Source: Mytilisepta virgata
Lineage: Eukaryota; Mollusca; Bivalvia; Mytilida; Mytilidae
Direction of reading: 5' to 3'
Length of the DNA: 64,000 bases
Assembly (NCBI GenBank): GCA_028015205.1
Contig: CM051514.1
Span: 29,094,150 to 29,158,149 of the forward strand
The position numbers and the translations under genes are program-made. Positions 1 to 12,859 of the stretch are shown one piece after another (the stretch's first letter is position 1; every line of letters starts with the position of its first letter). A model generated the notes under the pieces. It saw nothing but the letters and a program-made list of their open reading frames with translations, was not told the DNA's origin and did no database searches.

Positions 1-925
1 AACCCAGGTGCTCCGGAAAGGTAAGCAGTTCCTGCTCCGTATACGGCATCCGTCGTGATGTTCAACAAAATCAATCCAGGGGAAGTCACAAATGGGTGGA
101 GGCACATGAAAGGTTACGACAGTGGGAACAGGTCTAACATCATCTTAGATATTGGAACACTGTAATGGTCAATCAATTCGTGATGACGTTGTAAAATTTC
201 CTAAATGATGACATCAATTATCCGTGATAAAACCCTGGTTAAGAAGCTTTTGTGGCAGCAGTAATCCTCTTTGTCGAAATTCAGGGTAACTCAAGCATGC
301 CCTTGAAAAAAATCCGATAAGCTGAGAAACATACACGCCATATGCAGGTGATGCTGGCATATTGCTACTCAAGAAGGGAAAATTAACAATAGGAAAGTTG
401 AAGTCATCACGTTTGTCATAACGTTTTGTCTTCAAATGTCTCACATAGTCTATTTTAAGAAACAAATCAAAATATGAAGCGGACTGTGGTGTATCTGTAG
501 TATCCTTAATTTCAAGCTCACAAGGGTAGATAAGATGTAGAAATTCTTGGAATTTGTCGTTATTTAACGGCAACACATCATCTATATAGCGAAAAGTGAA
601 ATTAAAGGATTGGTGTAGTTTTTTTGTTTTTGTTTTCAAGTAGTAACCCTTGAATGAAGTCCGCTTCATATGAGTACAGAAATAGATCGGCGAGAGGAGC
701 ACAGCTGGTTCCCATTTGAATGTCGATTTTTGAAAAAATAGACCGCCAAATTCAACGAATATGTTGTCTATGAGAAAATCTAACATGTTGTAATTTTATC
801 TTCAGAATACTTTTTGTCAGAATCAGAGTGGTTCTTCACGGAATAAGCCTTTTCTCTACCTAGAAGAAGAAATTTATACCTGCGTGTCCCATTTTTGTTG
901 AAAAAAACATTCATGAACTTGTTGC
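1..925 (-). pseudogene. Penelope-like RT fragment with 3' tail (copy 1)
   Basis: This is the C-terminal half of the same reverse transcriptase seen best at 44,026-44,925, on the opposite strand. The open stretch at 214-786 keeps the FTFRYIDDVLPLNND catalytic block (YIDD) and the conserved DKRDDFNFPIVNFPFLSSN region. The GIPMGTNCAP block has been lost through frameshift, so residues around FFQKSTFKWEP are out of register. The copy is 5'-truncated near 925, where similarity to about 44,118 stops. Its non-coding 3' tail runs to the window edge at base 1 and may continue outside. It is a dead copy; assignment to the Penelope-like group rests on RT motif style, not a search. Confidence 0.8.
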
Positions 926-2084
926 CTTAAGGTCAATTTCGATACCAAGGGAAAGAACCCCGTTTGACTGATGTAAGATTGGTTTCCGATTTTAGTCATT
1001 GGATATATCGTCTATATTTCAATCTCGCGAAAACAGTTTTGTTGTCGTCTAGTGTTGGTAAACAATCGATCCCATTCTCTACGGCATTACAGTTTTAAAA
1101 AAGTTAAATACTTTCCTTAGTAACCGCTTCAAAAAGCATTAATTTTAATAAAGTTTTAAGAAAATTATATAGTTTGACTAAATAATTGGCACCAATTAAA
1201 GACTGAACCGAGAATGTGAAAATTATTTTCATGTGTAAGTAGAGTCAAGAAATACCGAAGGGATCTATGTAATTATGTTCCGCTTGCGTTCGTTTCCCTG
1301 GCGCAAACGTCTCCCATCAAAACAAATGGTTCAACGTGAATCACTGTCGAAGTTTATCCAGAAGGTAAGGGTCTCAAAAAGAGTTAAAATAATCCATTTA
1401 TAAAGCAATGCTTGTTTCAATTGTTTTACTTACAGTGCATTGCTGTTTAAATGTATTCTGCAGTTGCCTGTAGGTTGGAGAGTTGAATGTACAATTTCTT
1501 CAGTCAAACACCACAGATCAAGGACAAGGATGAATGATAAAATAATCTTTATGTTATGTGTTCATATAAATTATACAAAGGTAAGACGTCAAACAGATAA
1601 TAATCAGTTACTCCTGTAACAGTTTGTACTTTAAGGAGATGTATTTTACATTATGTTATTATAAGGATATATAGTATTTTTTAACAGAAAAACGTGCCTG
1701 TGGATACAGTATCCTCACATATTTTTTTCAACTATATACAGCAACAGAAACCCACACACAAAATCATAAACATTTAAAATTCATAAACCAGTCTTACTTA
1801 ATTCACAGACAGTCGACACATGTATCTAGTTTCTAACTTGTCTGCTTTCTCTTTTAATATTTCAAGGCAATATATGATATTATAATATATTTCCCTGATG
1901 TATATGAGCTGTTATGAGTAAAATTAGAGTGTTGCAGGGGTCTGTATTGCTCCCTGGATTTTGTTTGACATCCATGTTAAAATTTGGTGTCAATGGACAT
2001 TGTGTCCAGTTTATAATTTTTATAAACTAGATTGAGGCAGTCGGAAACGACAGCTATCCCCACACTCCCCACGTGATGTATCCC
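926..2084. other. No gene seen; one short Penelope-like 3'-end scrap
   Basis: AT-rich sequence without a recognisable reading frame. Bases 1,238-1,264 match, in reverse, the family-B Penelope-like 3' end (ATCCCTTTGGTATTTCTTGA, seen again near 15,860 and 61,110). Nothing else is supported. Confidence 0.4.
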
Positions 2085-2510
2085 TGTGCACCTCTCTCAC
2101 ATGAACCATATCTTTGAAATCAGGTCGAATTTTTTGGAAAATCAAAAACCTTACTGTGCATCAATCTGCATACAGGGTATGACAATACTGTATAGAAATA
2201 AAATGCATAACATGAAAACGAAAGAAGGGTTTCAGTCACCAGCTTATAATTCCCAATTTTTGAAATTCGATCCCTGAAGGCCCCAATTTTTGAAAATCAA
2301 AATTCTAAAATCTTATTGCGCATCTATATAGAGTGTGTGACAATATTTGACAGAAATTAAATACACAAAATGAAAAATGAAAGAAGAGTTTAGGTCACAA
2401 GCTTTAATTCCCAATTTTCAAAATTCAACCCCTGAGGGCAACAAAGTTTTGAAAACCTTATTGTGCATCTACATACAGAATGTTATAGGAAATTTAACAA
2501 ACCAGAAAAG
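2085..2510 (-). repeat. ~160 bp tandem satellite, array 1 (reverse orientation)
   Basis: At least two and a half degenerate monomers recur. Each contains a block like CTTATTGTGCATC, then GACAATACTGTA..AGAAAT, then an A-rich stretch, then TCACAAGCTTTAATTCCCAA. The same monomer runs forward at 48,590-49,260 and reverse at 4,745-5,160. Short arrays of ~160 bp monomers inside mobile elements are known in bivalves; membership in a named family is not shown here. Confidence 0.75.
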
Positions 2511-3778
2511 CCCATGTTAACTAATGCGGGCGATGACACTATTTGCTTTCCAACTGGCAGCTTAGAACCACGCAGTGATCATTACATGAGAGCTTTCCAA
2601 TCCATTGGTAAAGTAGTTTCAGAAAAGAATATCTGAAATTTAGCCCACCAGAAACTAAACCATATAATGCTAAAGGGCACCTTCTCTGTTATATTTTTGT
2701 TCGAATTATATTTTGGGGTTCCCTTAACAAATTCTTAACCTTGTAAGGAGCATCATATTGCCGAGCTTTGCTCACACTAACATAGTTTTTTAATCAATTT
2801 ATGGGATGTTAACATGCCATCTGTGGTAAATGTTAACCAAACTAATTATCCACGAACTTTGGCACTTTCAAAGAAAGTTACGGTATAAAGCGATTGTCTT
2901 CTCCGTATATCCGTCACAATTTCGTGTAATATCAACTCCTTCTTCACTTTTGGGCTTAGGAATTTAATTGTACCCCCCTCGAAGTTTGGAGTATATAGGT
3001 TTCAGTCTGTCTGTCTGTCTGTGTGTCCGTCCGCCTGTCCGAAATACGTTGTTCACAACTCCTCCTAAATTACTTGCATGATTCTCATGAAACTTTAAGG
3101 AAAGTTACATCACTATATGGAGAGGTAATAAAATTTAACAAGATTTATTATACACAAGTTTACAGGAGATATTATAGAAATTGATTGTCAACTTAACTGT
3201 TTCAATATATATGTCCGATCCTTTTGTCTTTTTTTTGTCCGGAATTCTTCTTTAGTGTCCGTATATATATGTCACGGAAATCTCTAGAACACTGTAGAAA
3301 GGATCGTCGTAGAAAACTTTAGAACAGAAACTTGTAGAATACGATAGAAGTTTGAATTACACATCGTATATTACGATCATTCCAGAATTATTATGTAAGT
3401 CAAATAGAAAGTTCTAATCATTCCATCAGTATCTATGATTGTTCCGGTGATTTCTAAACAGCACAGTTATAACATTATTTGGTAAACAACTATAAGAATT
3501 ATGTAAGCATATTATACAAGTTATAAGGCCACACAAAACAAATTAGACCAAGATAAATAAATATAATAATTACAATATCATAAGATTAGAAATAAAAGCA
3601 GTACATGGAAGTCTGAAACATTTTTTACAACAGTTGAAAGGTCAGTCAGTACTAACAAGGTCTCCAGTCAGACAATACCAAAGTAGTACATTAATCAACA
3701 AACAAGGAAGGACAAAGTCCCCACAGTTATGTGACCAAACTTGGGATTTGTGGAATCGGGCAATTAAAAAAGAACAAG
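2511..3778. repeat. Mixed repeat debris with a GTCT microsatellite
   Basis: No gene is visible. Bases 3,005-3,045 hold a GTCTGTCTGTCTGTCTG tract grading into GTCCGTCCG, a block that also stands beside other satellite sequence at 48,570-48,600 and 32,018-32,045. From 3,265 to 3,440 short TAGAA/TTCTA words recur, apparently a diverged edge of the minisatellite that follows. Confidence 0.45.
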
Positions 3779-3966
3779 AACAAGACTTGTCATCCTGGCC
3801 TTTTAGAACCGTTATGTGTCTTGACCTAGAACCATTATGGATAGTTTCTAACCTAGAATGATTTATTAAAGTTCTACCCTAGAACCATTCTGGATGGTAC
3901 CCTAGAACCATTTTGACAGTTCTAGCCTAGAACAATTCTGGGCGGTTCTACTCTAGAACCATTTCC
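3779..3966 (+). repeat. Minisatellite of ~25 bp self-complementary units
   Basis: About six imperfect units of roughly 25 bp follow one another, each built on CCTAGAACCATTCTGG followed by ATGGTTCTA or a close variant. Within a unit TAGAACCAT and ATGGTTCTA are exact reverse complements, so single units could fold. A related but different tract lies at 13,625-13,800. Confidence 0.7.
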
Positions 3967-4744
3967 ACACACTACAATAACTAACGGAGCAAAAAACTAG
4001 AAATCTGTTCCAAAACAATTTTGGAAGTTTATGAATTTTATAAAATAATAAGTATATGTATTAAAAAAACTAACTTGTTGCCCTAATTTTCAAATAAACG
4101 TTTAACATACAATTATAGTTTACAGATTAAAACTTCAATCACAATCAAGTGAAAATAAATTTTTTAACTAATTTAAAACCTCAAAATCTGTAGAATTTAA
4201 ATATTTAATGTGTCGTGATATATTAAAACTATCTTCTTTCGATACATGTATAACTCGTAGAGTCTGAAATTAAAAAATATCACCTTTATAATAAGAAATT
4301 TAAGGTATTTTATAAATTTAATACATCTAATTATCAAGAATTGTATCAGTTTAGGTATTTCGTAATCTTTAAAATCATCTTTATGACCTATTGTTATTGT
4401 TCAAATATCCGAAATGCGTAATAACAGGGTTTTAATTGTTATATCGTAAGATTTTAGAACAGGCTCTGATTCAGGTCATAGGTTTTACTCATTTCTTGCT
4501 GATTGTTAAGTTCATACCAAAAGATCTGATAAATTTTACATAGTATTTTTGAAGATTGAAATTTACGTGGTACATGGGTATTCATTACAGTAAATACTTT
4601 AGTTAGACTTTAATGGTGTACAATTTACAATTTTATAGTTGGATTGGAATTGAAGAAAGTGTTAAAAAATAAACTATATGACAACAAAGCTATAGACTGT
4701 CAGAACAGCGATCATCTGCAACACCACAGTAAATAAGGACACTT
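3967..4744. other. AT-rich stretch, nothing recognised
   Basis: Low-complexity AT-rich sequence. I see no coding frame longer than chance and no repeat shared with the rest of the window. Confidence 0.4.
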
Positions 4745-5240
4745 ATCCAAATTGCAAAATCCCCCTGTGGGCCCAAGATCTGAAAATCAAAACTCTACAA
4801 TCTTATATATGGCGTATGACAATACGTTAAGAACAAAAATGCATAAATTGAAGTATAAAAATGAATTAAGGTCACAAGCTTAAAATTAACAATTTTCGAA
4901 AATCGACATGCATGGGAACCATGTTTCGGAAAGAAAATTTCTATAACCTTATTGTGCATCCAGATATGGTGTATGACAATACTGTAAAGAAATTATATGC
5001 ATAAATTGAAAAATTAAGAGGATTTTAAGGCATCAGCTGAATTTTGAACCCGTTGGGCCTCAAGTTGAGAAAATCAAAATTGTAAAACCTGACTAGGCAT
5101 CTATTGTATGAAACCATTCTATAAAGAAACTAAATTCATAGACCTAAAAGTGAACGGGCGTTAATGTCACAAAAAGGTGACGGACGGATAGACACAATCG
5201 CAATGTCCCCGCACTTTCTTCGAAAGTGAGGGGATTAAAG
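4745..5240 (-). repeat. ~160 bp satellite, array 2, with terminal hairpin
   Basis: Roughly three diverged monomers of the satellite also seen at 2,085-2,510, again in reverse orientation, followed by a GTGACGGACGGATAGACAC block and then a hairpin at about 5,198-5,227 (CCCCGCACTTTC / GAAAGTGAGGGG, loop TTC). The forward array at 48,590 begins with the mirror of the same GTCCGTCCGTCAC block, so array plus flank looks like one transposable unit. The hairpin resembles ends of some rolling-circle elements, but no CTRR terminus is obvious. Confidence 0.65.
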
Positions 5241-5814
5241 GTAATAGTAGTTGAAACAAAATTATTGCAGAAAAGGTTGTATATAATGTAGTGGCTTTGA
5301 AAATAAAACAATGTCATTTGTGGTTATTGCTGTCTATGTAATGGATCACCTGCCACAAGATATGAACAATAGAAATAAATGAAAGAAAGGTCATTATATT
5401 TTGTAACAGTTGAAAATGAGAAAAACTTTTTTTTATTCTAAGTTTCAACTAGAAACTGCTATTCTTTTACATTTTTTTCCGAACGTTACGTATTTTGTAC
5501 AGAGAATGTGATTGCTCAAAAAGGGCTAACTAATTATAGACAATAGCAATAAAACATTTAATAATAATGTTTCTACGGTGTCATTTTATACATACCAACC
5601 AATAAAAAACCAATAAAAGAAAAGAAAATAAAATAAAGAAATGGGCAAAAGATAATCGAAGCAACAAAAACAGTGGGAAAAGTCCGTATATTCTAAATCC
5701 AAGGGAAGACAACGTCATGAGAATGGACCACAACAAACAAGATAGAAAAAAGAAGAAGATAAAAAAAAGCATATGATAAACTAAACACATATAGACCGAA
5801 ACAAAACTAAAGCA

Positions 5815-5890
5815 CTAGCTTTTTGAAGTCCCAAACTGGGAGTGACATCAGGTGCTCTCGAAGGGTAGGCGCTTCCTCCTCTGTTACATC
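5815..5890 (-). mobile_element. Penelope-like 3'-tail fragment
   Basis: Only the conserved tail core is present: GGAGTGACATCAGGTGCTCT and the following GAAGGGTAGGCGCTTCC match, in reverse, the tail at 42,345-42,420. No RT sequence accompanies it, so it is a severely 5'-truncated copy. Confidence 0.6.
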
Positions 5891-6079
5891 TTCAAAATGC
5901 ATTAATTAAGATCAGATTTGCTCATTTTACGCCCTGTTATAACATCTGAATTACTACATACGGATACATAAATATATATGAACATTTATTTTTAGTAATA
6001 AAATGTAATCCATACATACTTACAAAAAAAACATGATTTGTGTTAATGAAGTTAAGAAGCAATTACACTTTTGATGCCT

Positions 6080-6575
6080 TGCGCAAATTTTACGTTTCGT
6101 TTTGATTATTATTCAAGATAAATGTGTAATTTGGTCTTAATTGATCAATAAAAAAAATTGTTTGTAATACATTAACCTTCACAGAGAATGCGCTACTTCA
6201 AACAAGGAAAGTTTTGCAGCAGTTCCAAGTCCATAATCACGCAAAACAAAAATTATATAACTTTACAGCAGATAAAAACACTTTATAAAATATATATTGC
6301 AAATAAATATGTAAGTCAGCTAGGTACAGATCAGTTTTCATTGTTTACAAAAAAGAATAAGAAAACAAAACATGTATTGTAGTTAGATAATACATACTTC
6401 ATCATTTTTCAGATTTGCGGTATAGTGCAATTAAAATCTTGATGATTCGTACAAAATTCACGTGCAATTTTGACTATTGTTCAATAATGTGTCATTAACA
6501 GCAGCTTGATAAATACATTTTTTTTATAATACGTTAACCTCCGTACAGAATGAACTATACTTGAAAAAGGTAATT
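6080..6575 (+). repeat. Internal direct repeat at outer edge of left arm
   Basis: Two diverged direct copies about 370 bp apart (about 6,080-6,210 and 6,455-6,570) share the order CGTTTYG, TTGATTATTATTCAA, TTGATAAATACATT-like sequence, then AATACRTTAACCT and CAGAATG. The second copy is conserved in the right arm at about 59,100-59,240; the first is at most partly matched there. Confidence 0.5.
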
Positions 6576-9500
6576 TTGCAAGTGTTTTATGCCAAGGTTA
6601 GGACACACCTTTTTTCTCAATATATCTCTCAGCTCGTTATTATACTCTCAATATTTACATGTCTTATTTTTACAAAATGGAACGATCAATCAATTCAGAA
6701 GACGACAGTAAAAGTTCCACAATGACGACAAAAAGAATCTACCCAAACAGCCTTTGCTGAAAATCTTCGGTGACAGCTATATTACTCTTTCTAGAAAGTT
6801 GTGCTAATTTACACATGTCATACAGTATCGGATAATATGAAATGTCGACGGAGGCGATGATGGTATTAAAATAAATGGAAAATTTCACCAATAGAAAAAA
6901 TTTAAGAAATCATATTTTTAGTACATTTCAAACTTCCCTTGAATAAGAAGGCCTTTTAGACTGCTGTGTAGTATCTTCAGTTTAACGTTTACTTTGAAAG
7001 ATGAAACGTGAAAAGTCGTTTTAAGACAAAAATCGGCAACAACCTAGATTTCTCTATCACGACTAGGATGACTAGACAGTTGTACATTCTAGTATATTAT
7101 TTCTTGACAAAGCACTTCTGAACTAGTTGTTGATATTTTCTTGACAATGAATAAACAACAAAAACAATCAACGCTACCCAAGAGGCAAAACCGCACAAAA
7201 CATAAACGAGTCGGGATAGTCGGAAATGGTACACTGAACAATGATGGATTTAGACCGATTTTAGAGGTACCCAAGCCTCCCCTTTATCTATCATGCCATT
7301 CTGGTGGATAACACAGACTATAAAAAAAATTTTTGACGGGTCAATTAAAGAGTCTGTGAGAGAAAATGTTTAAGAAAAAGAACTCCTTGTTTGCATTTTA
7401 AAATTTTAGGCGAAAATATAATTTGAATCCAAGAACGTGCGCTATGAAGACCCGGTGTCTCATTTTTTTTCAAAAATTCTGAAACATAATTCTAAAAGTT
7501 GGCCATAATTTTTGTAAAAATGTCTTTATCAAAATTAGTCACAAAAATTAAAATTAAAATTTTTTTAATGAGTTCAGAAAAAAGGAAGAAAACGATAGGG
7601 CACAATTGAAGTCCACGTATTGTCGATACTCGCTTGTACAACAGATAATACCCCTACTATCATAATACACTAATAATGCTACCATTACTACTACTAATAC
7701 TAATAAGACGAAGAAGCAATTGCCACCGAATTGTCAGATGTATATTTTGTTTTCATTTTGGTATTTAGCACCATATTTTTGTATCAAAAGAAATCAATCG
7801 AATACCTTTGAGCACATGCACTTCCCAATCATCAAAGTAACATATGTGTATGAATGTATGATCCGCTACTTTTGTCGATTTATATTAAACCGTATTAACA
7901 ACTTGACAAGTCAATAACTATATAATACATGCATGTTTGTTACAAGTAAAAGAAATAGAACTTTTATCTCTGAATTCCAGATAAGCAACTGGTGTTGGAG
8001 GTTGGGAGGAATCGAGGCAATATTGGAGCAACAACCCCAATTAATTACTAGAGCCAGTCGTTGAACAAATAGCAGTTCACAGTGTACCTATAAAATCTGC
8101 ACACACCACGTGTATAAGACAACTTAAAATGGTAAGAATAGTAAATAGCTCAGATCCAAGAATATTCGCAAATGTATAAAGAGGATAAATATACCAAAGG
8201 AGCAATCAAAAATCCGGGAAGACAAACGAACAACCACAAGCACAACAAACAAACACCGAAAACTATAACAACAATGAACAACACGAACTCCTATAAAAAC
8301 CAGGAGTGAACCGAGGTGCTCCGGAAGGGTAAGCAGCTTCTGCTCCGCATACGGGACCCGTCGTGATGTTCAACAATATCAAATCTGTGGAGGCACATGA
8401 AATGTTACGACAGTGGGATATTGGATATTGGAACACTGTAACGTCAATTAATTCGTGATGACGACCGTAAAATTTCTTAAGTGATGACATATTATCCCTG
8501 ATAAACCCTGGTTAAGAAGCTTTCATGACAGCAGTAATCCTCTTTGTCGAAAGTCAGGATAATTCACGCATGCTCTTGAAAATTGGATAAGCCGAGAAAC
8601 GTAGACGCCATAAGCAGGCGATGCTGGTATATTGCTACTCAAGAAGGGAAAGTGAAAGTTTTGTCTTCAAATGAAACGGATTTTGGTGTATCTGCAGTAT
8701 CCTTAGTGTCAAGCTCAATGGGGTAGATAAGATGTAGAAAATCTAGGATTTTGTCGTTATTTAACGACAACACGTCATCTATATAACGAAAAGTGAAATT
8801 AAAGGATTGGGCTACTTTCTTTTTGTTTTTACGTAGGAACCCTTGAATGAAGTCTACTTCACATGAGTACAGAAACAGATCGGCGAAGAGAGGAGCACAG
8901 TTGGTTCCGATTGTTTGTTTATTTTTGGGCCGCCAAATATTTTACTGCGAGTGATTTTCAGCAAAACAAATGAAATTAAGTGGACATCCTAGTAAAAAAA
9001 GATGTTAAACATTAAATCTCAATACTGGTCAGCTTTTTAAACGTTTTTACGACTATCATTTTTTGTTAAAAAAATATCTTGCAAAATACAATGTAAATTT
9101 ACAAGGTGTAAATATCAGTAATTGGATAATCCAGTGAAGAAAAAATTTGAAAACCGGTTACAGAAAGGTATTTTCCACAAAATGCAATATTTGTACAAGG
9201 CCCTTTGTTTTATATAATAGTACACATTATTTTGAAAAGGAATCAAGGATTACAGTAGCCACAAAATAATTAATCTCGGCGACGTGTTTTCGACGGAGAT
9301 ACAAAGAGGTTCCTCTGTTTCCATCGTAACAACCTGGTGTGACCAACATAAATCCGGGGCATCTAAACATAGTAACAGGCTGGAATGGTTTATAAAAATT
9401 GTGAATGTTATTTATGTATCATGCTTTAAAGTCATTATTTATAAGTAGGATAGAAATACCATTGATCAAGATAATCCGGTTGACAACGTATGTTTGTGTT

Positions 9501-9993
9501 ATTCTATTTTATTGTAATTATCGGGCGGAGTTAACCTTTTAATTTGCATAATTCTTTTCGATTAAATTATTGAATATTCATGACAAATCCCGTAGGGACA
9601 GTTTGCTACAAATGAAAATACAATAAAATGGTTTATCGTATGAGAAAACAAATTCAATTTCAAACTATCAAATAAGTTCCATTTTAAAATAATGTTGTTT
9701 ACAGGTCAAAAATCTCATAGCAGAGCAGGTACATGTATATTTTCACCGGTTATCAATCATAACTCGCCATATGATATTGATTAGATTACCTGACGCACCT
9801 TCATTGAATTGACTCTCCTGCCATTATTCAATTGAGGTGAGAAAAATCGAGTTATTAATGCCCCAATTTCAATACTAAAAACATACAATGTCAAACAGAT
9901 TATTTTATTTTTTCAATGTTATAATGACATTTAAGTCAGAAATTCAACTTTTCTTGTATAATTTTGAATAGATCCAAGCAACATAAAATATGT
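6198..9993 (+). repeat. Left arm of large inverted duplication
   Basis: This stretch matches the reverse complement of 56,142-59,330 in collinear order. Anchors: 6,198-6,262 with 59,266-59,330; 7,088-7,300 with 58,460-58,690; 8,130-8,180 with 57,210-57,285; 9,590-9,850 with 56,280-56,545; the inner limit is near 9,993 against 56,142. In a ~165 bp stretch (from 7,140) I count about ten substitutions and one 5 bp indel, so the arms are old but clearly related. The left arm keeps bases 8,537-9,338 that the right arm lacks. It carries no plausible host gene. Confidence 0.85.
8180..8940 (-). pseudogene. Penelope-like RT fragment (copy in left arm)
   Basis: The 3' tail (8,180-8,440) and the final third of the RT are recognisable, including MSSLKKFYGRHHELIDVTV and, further upstream on the minus strand, the RYIDDVLSLNND region. 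Several deletions remove parts of the frame, and 5' similarity ends around 8,940. The 3' flank is shared with the right-arm copy at 56,783-57,210, so one insertion preceded the duplication. Confidence 0.75.
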
Positions 9994-10024
9994 AAAACCC
10001 CTAGAGTGAAACTCATCCCGGCTG

Positions 10025-10116
10025 CTCGACTGCGAGTAGTGGGACCTCTTTGTAGCTCCTCCGATATAAAACATATCGCAGGAACTACATTATTGTAGTG
10101 AGGAAGCACAGTTGAG
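10025..10116. other. Long imperfect hairpin
   Basis: Arms of about 43 nt face each other around a loop at ~10,067-10,072. The inner 16 bp (GTAGCTCCTCCGATAT against ATATCGCAGGAACTAC) pair with two mismatches; the outer part pairs loosely, ending CTCGACTG / CAGTTGAG. The size resembles a microRNA precursor or a tiny foldback element; nothing decides between them. Confidence 0.5.
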
Positions 10117-10440
10117 AATAGAATTTGCCACAGGAGAATTTACGTTGACGTACGATGTAATTTTTAGATGTCAGTGTTTGTTTGTTGCATTTTGGTGTTA
10201 CAACTTCCGCCACCGTAAGAAAAATGAATTTTGCAGTGTATGTTCATAAAAACCTCACGGTATGCATTTTCATCTTGCATCTGATTTAAGTGAGCCCGGA
10301 ATAAAAACGTAGGATAGAAAAGTTTAGCTGTCAATAACAATAAAGCAGTCAGATTGGTATACGAAATTAAAACGCTACTTAAAGGTATCTCAAGCGTTTT
10401 TGGTGCTGTTCTTTATTCTGAATTCTGCAATGTATGTATT

Positions 10441-10495
10441 AAGTAAAGTCAAGATACCAAAGGGATATTCGAAGTGGGGGAAAATCGAAAACAAC
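10441..10495 (-). mobile_element. Penelope-like family-B 3'-end scrap
   Basis: In reverse this reads TTCCCCCACTTCGAATATCC followed by CTTTGGTATCTTGACTTTAC, matching the terminal ~50 bp of the tails at 15,845-15,885 and 61,085-61,125. No more of the element is present. Confidence 0.6.
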
Positions 10496-12859
10496 TGACT
10501 TCAGTTCGGTTGAGATGACTTTCCGATCGGACGAATATCCTTCTTCAATTAAACAATTCTCCATATTAAATTAAATAAAATAAATAGAGAATTAACTATT
10601 TTTTCTTAAAATGTCCAAAAATGAATCGATGTATCCAGCTTTGATTTTGTATATTATTTAAACTAACCTATAATTCATCGTATTAAAGGTTGTTTGGTCG
10701 TAAGCATAATTATACTATAAGTAAAAGGATTGAAGTTAGGCGGTAGAAATTTGGAATTATTTTGACTTAATTACAATTTAAAAGAAAGAGTTATTGTTTA
10801 TGGGCGGGGGAGAAGGCGTGGCAATTGTTCATGTTATTAATTTTGAAAAAAGAATATTCAAATTAAATAAAACTTCCATATGAACAGGTTTAAAGAAAGG
10901 GTTTTCAGTGTTTCCTTATTTCGTGATCGTCTACCAGTGAGTGAAAAACCAGGTTATTTCAAATTGGGATTCATTGAACATTCAATTCTGAAAGTATTTC
11001 AATTATTATTTGAATGCGCAAATTCATAAAAGCAGAATATATTTAGCTTTTATTATTTTCCTGAATTTTCTTTTAGATAAATATGTTTATTTTTAATGAC
11101 ATTTGACCCTTTAAAGTGATTGACATTGTACATGTCCGTTTAAAGGATTTTAGCCAAAATATAACTACCATTGAGTGTTAATCTTCTTAACGTAGAAGAT
11201 ATGCACCAGTTTGTACTAAAATATGAAGTTGAAATATCATTTAACCGACTTTCGTCCTTTACTATTTAGATGATTTTTTGGAACACTTGTACAAACAATC
11301 TGATTTAAATGTTTACGCCTATGCATCATATTTACTACAATAACCATCACTCTTAATTATGAATGTTAAATATTATAAAAAGACAAATTGTGTGTTCTAT
11401 CATATGTTTGGCATAGTTAAGTAAATGTAATACATATGATATATTAATTTGATGATAGATCATAATCATTAGCACTATAACATTGCTATGACGAAGAACA
11501 TGTTTTCTTCATATTTAAACAAATAAGAAATGTTATCTACAGAACATGCTGAATGTGCATATTCAGACAAATTGTGTCCCATCCTTAATGGATAAGATAA
11601 AAAATATGTGGTAGCTGAAAACAATAAATCAAACATATTAAATTTCAAATCACAAAATGACTGAAAAAAGTCCAATACATAAAAAATTGTAGACGGACAA
11701 TAATTCAATTACAGTTAATTTAATTCGGTTGTTATTTAAGAAAAGTATACATTAATGAAACCAAATTGATTCCACGATGTTTATAGTGTGGAGAGAAGAT
11801 GTTTAAAGTTTACAGAGTTTAAAGAGTCCGTATGTTCAGACTCTATGTTGTTTCTTATTTGATCAGTTAATCTCGCATTGCCTCATGTTTCAAAGATTCG
11901 TACAGAATGTTTACAGACAATTTACATAACATAACATATTCTTTATTGTCAATCAAGACGCCCCAAAGGGGCTAAACAATTAACACAAATCAATGGTGAA
12001 ATAACATAACATTAGATATTTTGGTTGATTTCAAATGATTGTCAATTATATAAAAGAAAGGAAGAAAAAAATATACAGTCATATAATTATATACATGTTA
12101 TTTATTTCCCATTTTTCTGTTGTATGGTCACAATATAATATATAATAATAAAATATAATATAACGGGGGCAATTGGGACAACACACCTGAAACATTTATG
12201 TATAAAGTAGTTAATAGAAGCATTATAATGATCTAGTAATATATTATAGTAACAGTTATCATATATTTTGTTGAAATAACGCCGATTTTGCATATGTAAT
12301 AAGAGCATAATTTGATGCATGTTATTTGCTCCCGGAGAAATACTATCGTACGAAGGCAGATAAGATCCTCTCGTGAGCCTCACCGACGTAACTTCCGCTC
12401 AGCTGTAAATAATCATCTGATCATTATTTATGGTCAGTTAACCGCTCATAAATGTTCTAAGCAGTTTCCAATAGAGGCTTATAGAATCTATAGATCTCGG
12501 GGGAAATGCACAGGAACTCAAGTTGCATTCATTTGTTAGACGCTATACTCCAAGTAAAAGAAATAACACTGTTTAATAGCTGTAGCATTGTGAATGTGCA
12601 CCTTATATTCAGGGATGTCAAAACTCTTGACAAACTTGCTTTAAGACCGGAAAATCTAATTCATTTCATTAGATAACAAAGCATCATTTATATGGCTGTT
12701 TAGTAATGAAGATAAACATATTTTAGTTATGGTCTGTAATCTATTTAAATATCGGGGCCGATATCAAGGTCTCCCCAGATTTGAAAATACATGTAATAAA
12801 TCCTTTTGGACTATTTCGAAATGAACGAACTTGACCCGGGATAAACATACAGTTTATTG
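10496..12859. other. Gene-poor AT-rich stretch
   Basis: No supported gene. A short hairpin GCCCCAAAGGGGC lies at about 11,962-11,974 between ATAACATAACA repeats (11,930 and 12,002), which could mark a small mobile element. Frames at 12,102-12,383 and 12,312-12,539 overlap on opposite strands and resemble nothing I know. Confidence 0.4.

Noticed and set aside
214..786. Intact 190-residue gene on the minus strand
   Set aside because: It is the tail half of a frameshifted RT; the B-motif region is out of frame compared with 44,290-44,350.
3779..3966. Heat-shock element cluster (TTCTAGAA-like)
   Set aside because: Spacing follows the ~25 bp repeat unit, not the 5 bp phase of heat-shock elements, and no gene is adjacent.
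12102..12539. Overlapping frames on opposite strands
   Set aside because: Neither shows a family motif; AT-rich context makes chance frames of this length expected.
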